DNA from: Micromonospora parva
GTDB taxonomy: Bacteria > Actinomycetota > Actinomycetes > Mycobacteriales > Micromonosporaceae
DNA length: 64,000 nt
NCBI RefSeq assembly: GCF_000718515.1
Contig: NZ_JNZS01000016.1
Span: forward strand, 1 to 64,000
Reading direction: 5' to 3'
This document shows, one piece after another, positions 63,685 through 64,000 of this stretch. The translations under genes and the position numbers were made by a program. The notes beneath the pieces are model-generated. The model had not been told where the DNA came from. It did not search any database and saw only the letters and a program-made list of their open reading frames with translations. Position 1 is the first letter of the stretch. Each line of letters begins with the position of its first letter.

Positions 63685-64000
63685 TTCTCAACCTCTCGCA
63701 GCAACGACTCTTCCAGGTCCAGGTCGCGGTAGGCCTGCACCAGCACTTCCTCAGGGATCCGACCGGAGTCCCGGGCAGCCCGGAACACCTCCCGCTCGGC
63801 GTCGATCATCTCCTGTCGCAGCCGACCGTACGCCTGCGACGGGGTCTCCCGCTCGTCGCCGCCGAGTCGTTCCCACGCCATGTTGGTGCGGTCCTCCACC
63901 GCTCGGCGCAGCCGGGCCACCACCGGGTCCGGGGCGGTGTCGGCCAACTCGTCCAGGCGTTCCTGGGCGGCCCTGCTGGCCTGCTGCTGCACCCCGGCCG
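63681..64000 (-). CDS. C-terminal part of a probable Na+/H+ antiporter (cut by the window edge)
   Basis: Only about 106 codons of the 3' end are present; the gene runs past 64000. The visible part is a charged helical tail: AQERLDELADTAPDPVVARL, YGRLRQEMIDAEREVFRAAR, RIPEEVLVQAYRDLDLEESL. I recognise this as the cytoplasmic C-terminus of actinobacterial CPA1 Na+/H+ antiporters, though the membrane domain is off the window. Its stop overlaps the UBP gene start, and that pairing supports the call. Confidence 0.6.
   Translation of the reverse strand, partial: AGVQQQASRAAQERLDELADTAPDPVVARLRRAVEDRTNMAWERLGGDERETPSQAYGRLRQEMIDAEREVFRAARDSGRIPEEVLVQAYRDLDLEESLLREVEK

Noticed and set aside
1..64000. 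tRNA or rRNA genes, integrase, transposase, phage or CRISPR genes
   Set aside because: None seen on either strand; intergenic gaps are short and accounted for by promoters, hairpins and repeats.

Overview
The window is very GC-rich, with G or C at most third codon positions and many GTG starts. Its gene families point to an actinomycete of the Micromonosporaceae, most likely Micromonospora or a close relative: an F420-dependent LLM oxidoreductase, an XRE/DUF5753 + DUF397 pair, a GPP34 protein, DUF6401, DUF1206, a GH9 cellulase behind a CebR-type operator, and a polyprenol-phosphate mannose synthase. I see no tRNA, rRNA, CRISPR array, transposase or phage gene. It reads as ordinary chromosome, rich in stress and regulatory genes, with one striking sugar operon.

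Layout. 1-9.5 kb: a long palindrome, an MscS channel, a DUF1206 membrane protein, a lipoprotein, a cysteine-desulfurase-like enzyme with a small acetyltransferase, a GH3 N-acetylhexosaminidase, an unlisted 41-aa membrane peptide, an F420 oxidoreductase, a RecQ helicase and a hypothetical. 9.5-13 kb: a DHA2-type drug exporter divergent from its TetR regulator across two phased operators, then an AraC regulator. 13.1-21.8 kb: an eight-gene minus-strand operon with overlapping starts and stops. It encodes the ADP-heptose route (GmhB fused to a GT9, GmhA, HldE), three more glycosyltransferases, an SDR and a type IB topoisomerase. 21.9-28 kb: SRPBCC + SDR pair, polyprenol-phosphate mannose synthase, carotenoid-desaturase-like oxidoreductase, aldehyde dehydrogenase.

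27.6-43 kb holds mostly envelope and stress proteins: ChaB/Rho_N, YihY, DUF2795, SRPBCC, an 86-aa unknown, an MFS carrier, an MscS-like channel, a SpoIIE phosphatase with an ATPase domain, a HAD phosphatase, a cation/proton antiporter, DUF3072, a phosphoesterase, GH15 and YflT. Many have a close match to the SigB/SigF-type promoter (GNNT, 15-16 bases, GGGTAY or GGGAAC) just upstream, and a SigB/SigF-family sigma gene lies at 49958-50782. I infer a general-stress regulon spread through this stretch.

43-64 kb: DUF1684; TetR divergent from an FBP zinc-finger protein across a palindromic operator; GNAT; MarR + pirin; a 42-aa membrane peptide; phospholipase D; the sigma factor; GNAT + APC permease; GPP34; XRE/DUF397; HrpB helicase; PP2C phosphatase; CebR-controlled GH9 cellulase; HAD; a HisRS-like protein of unknown role; and a UBP zinc finger next to the cut-off C-terminus of a probable Na+/H+ antiporter.

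Recurrent signals. Convergent gene pairs are separated by long perfect hairpins. Several genes show a -10 box (TANNNT) 6-8 bases before the start codon, as expected for leaderless mRNAs. At two places the 3' end of a gene, stop codon included, is tandemly repeated.
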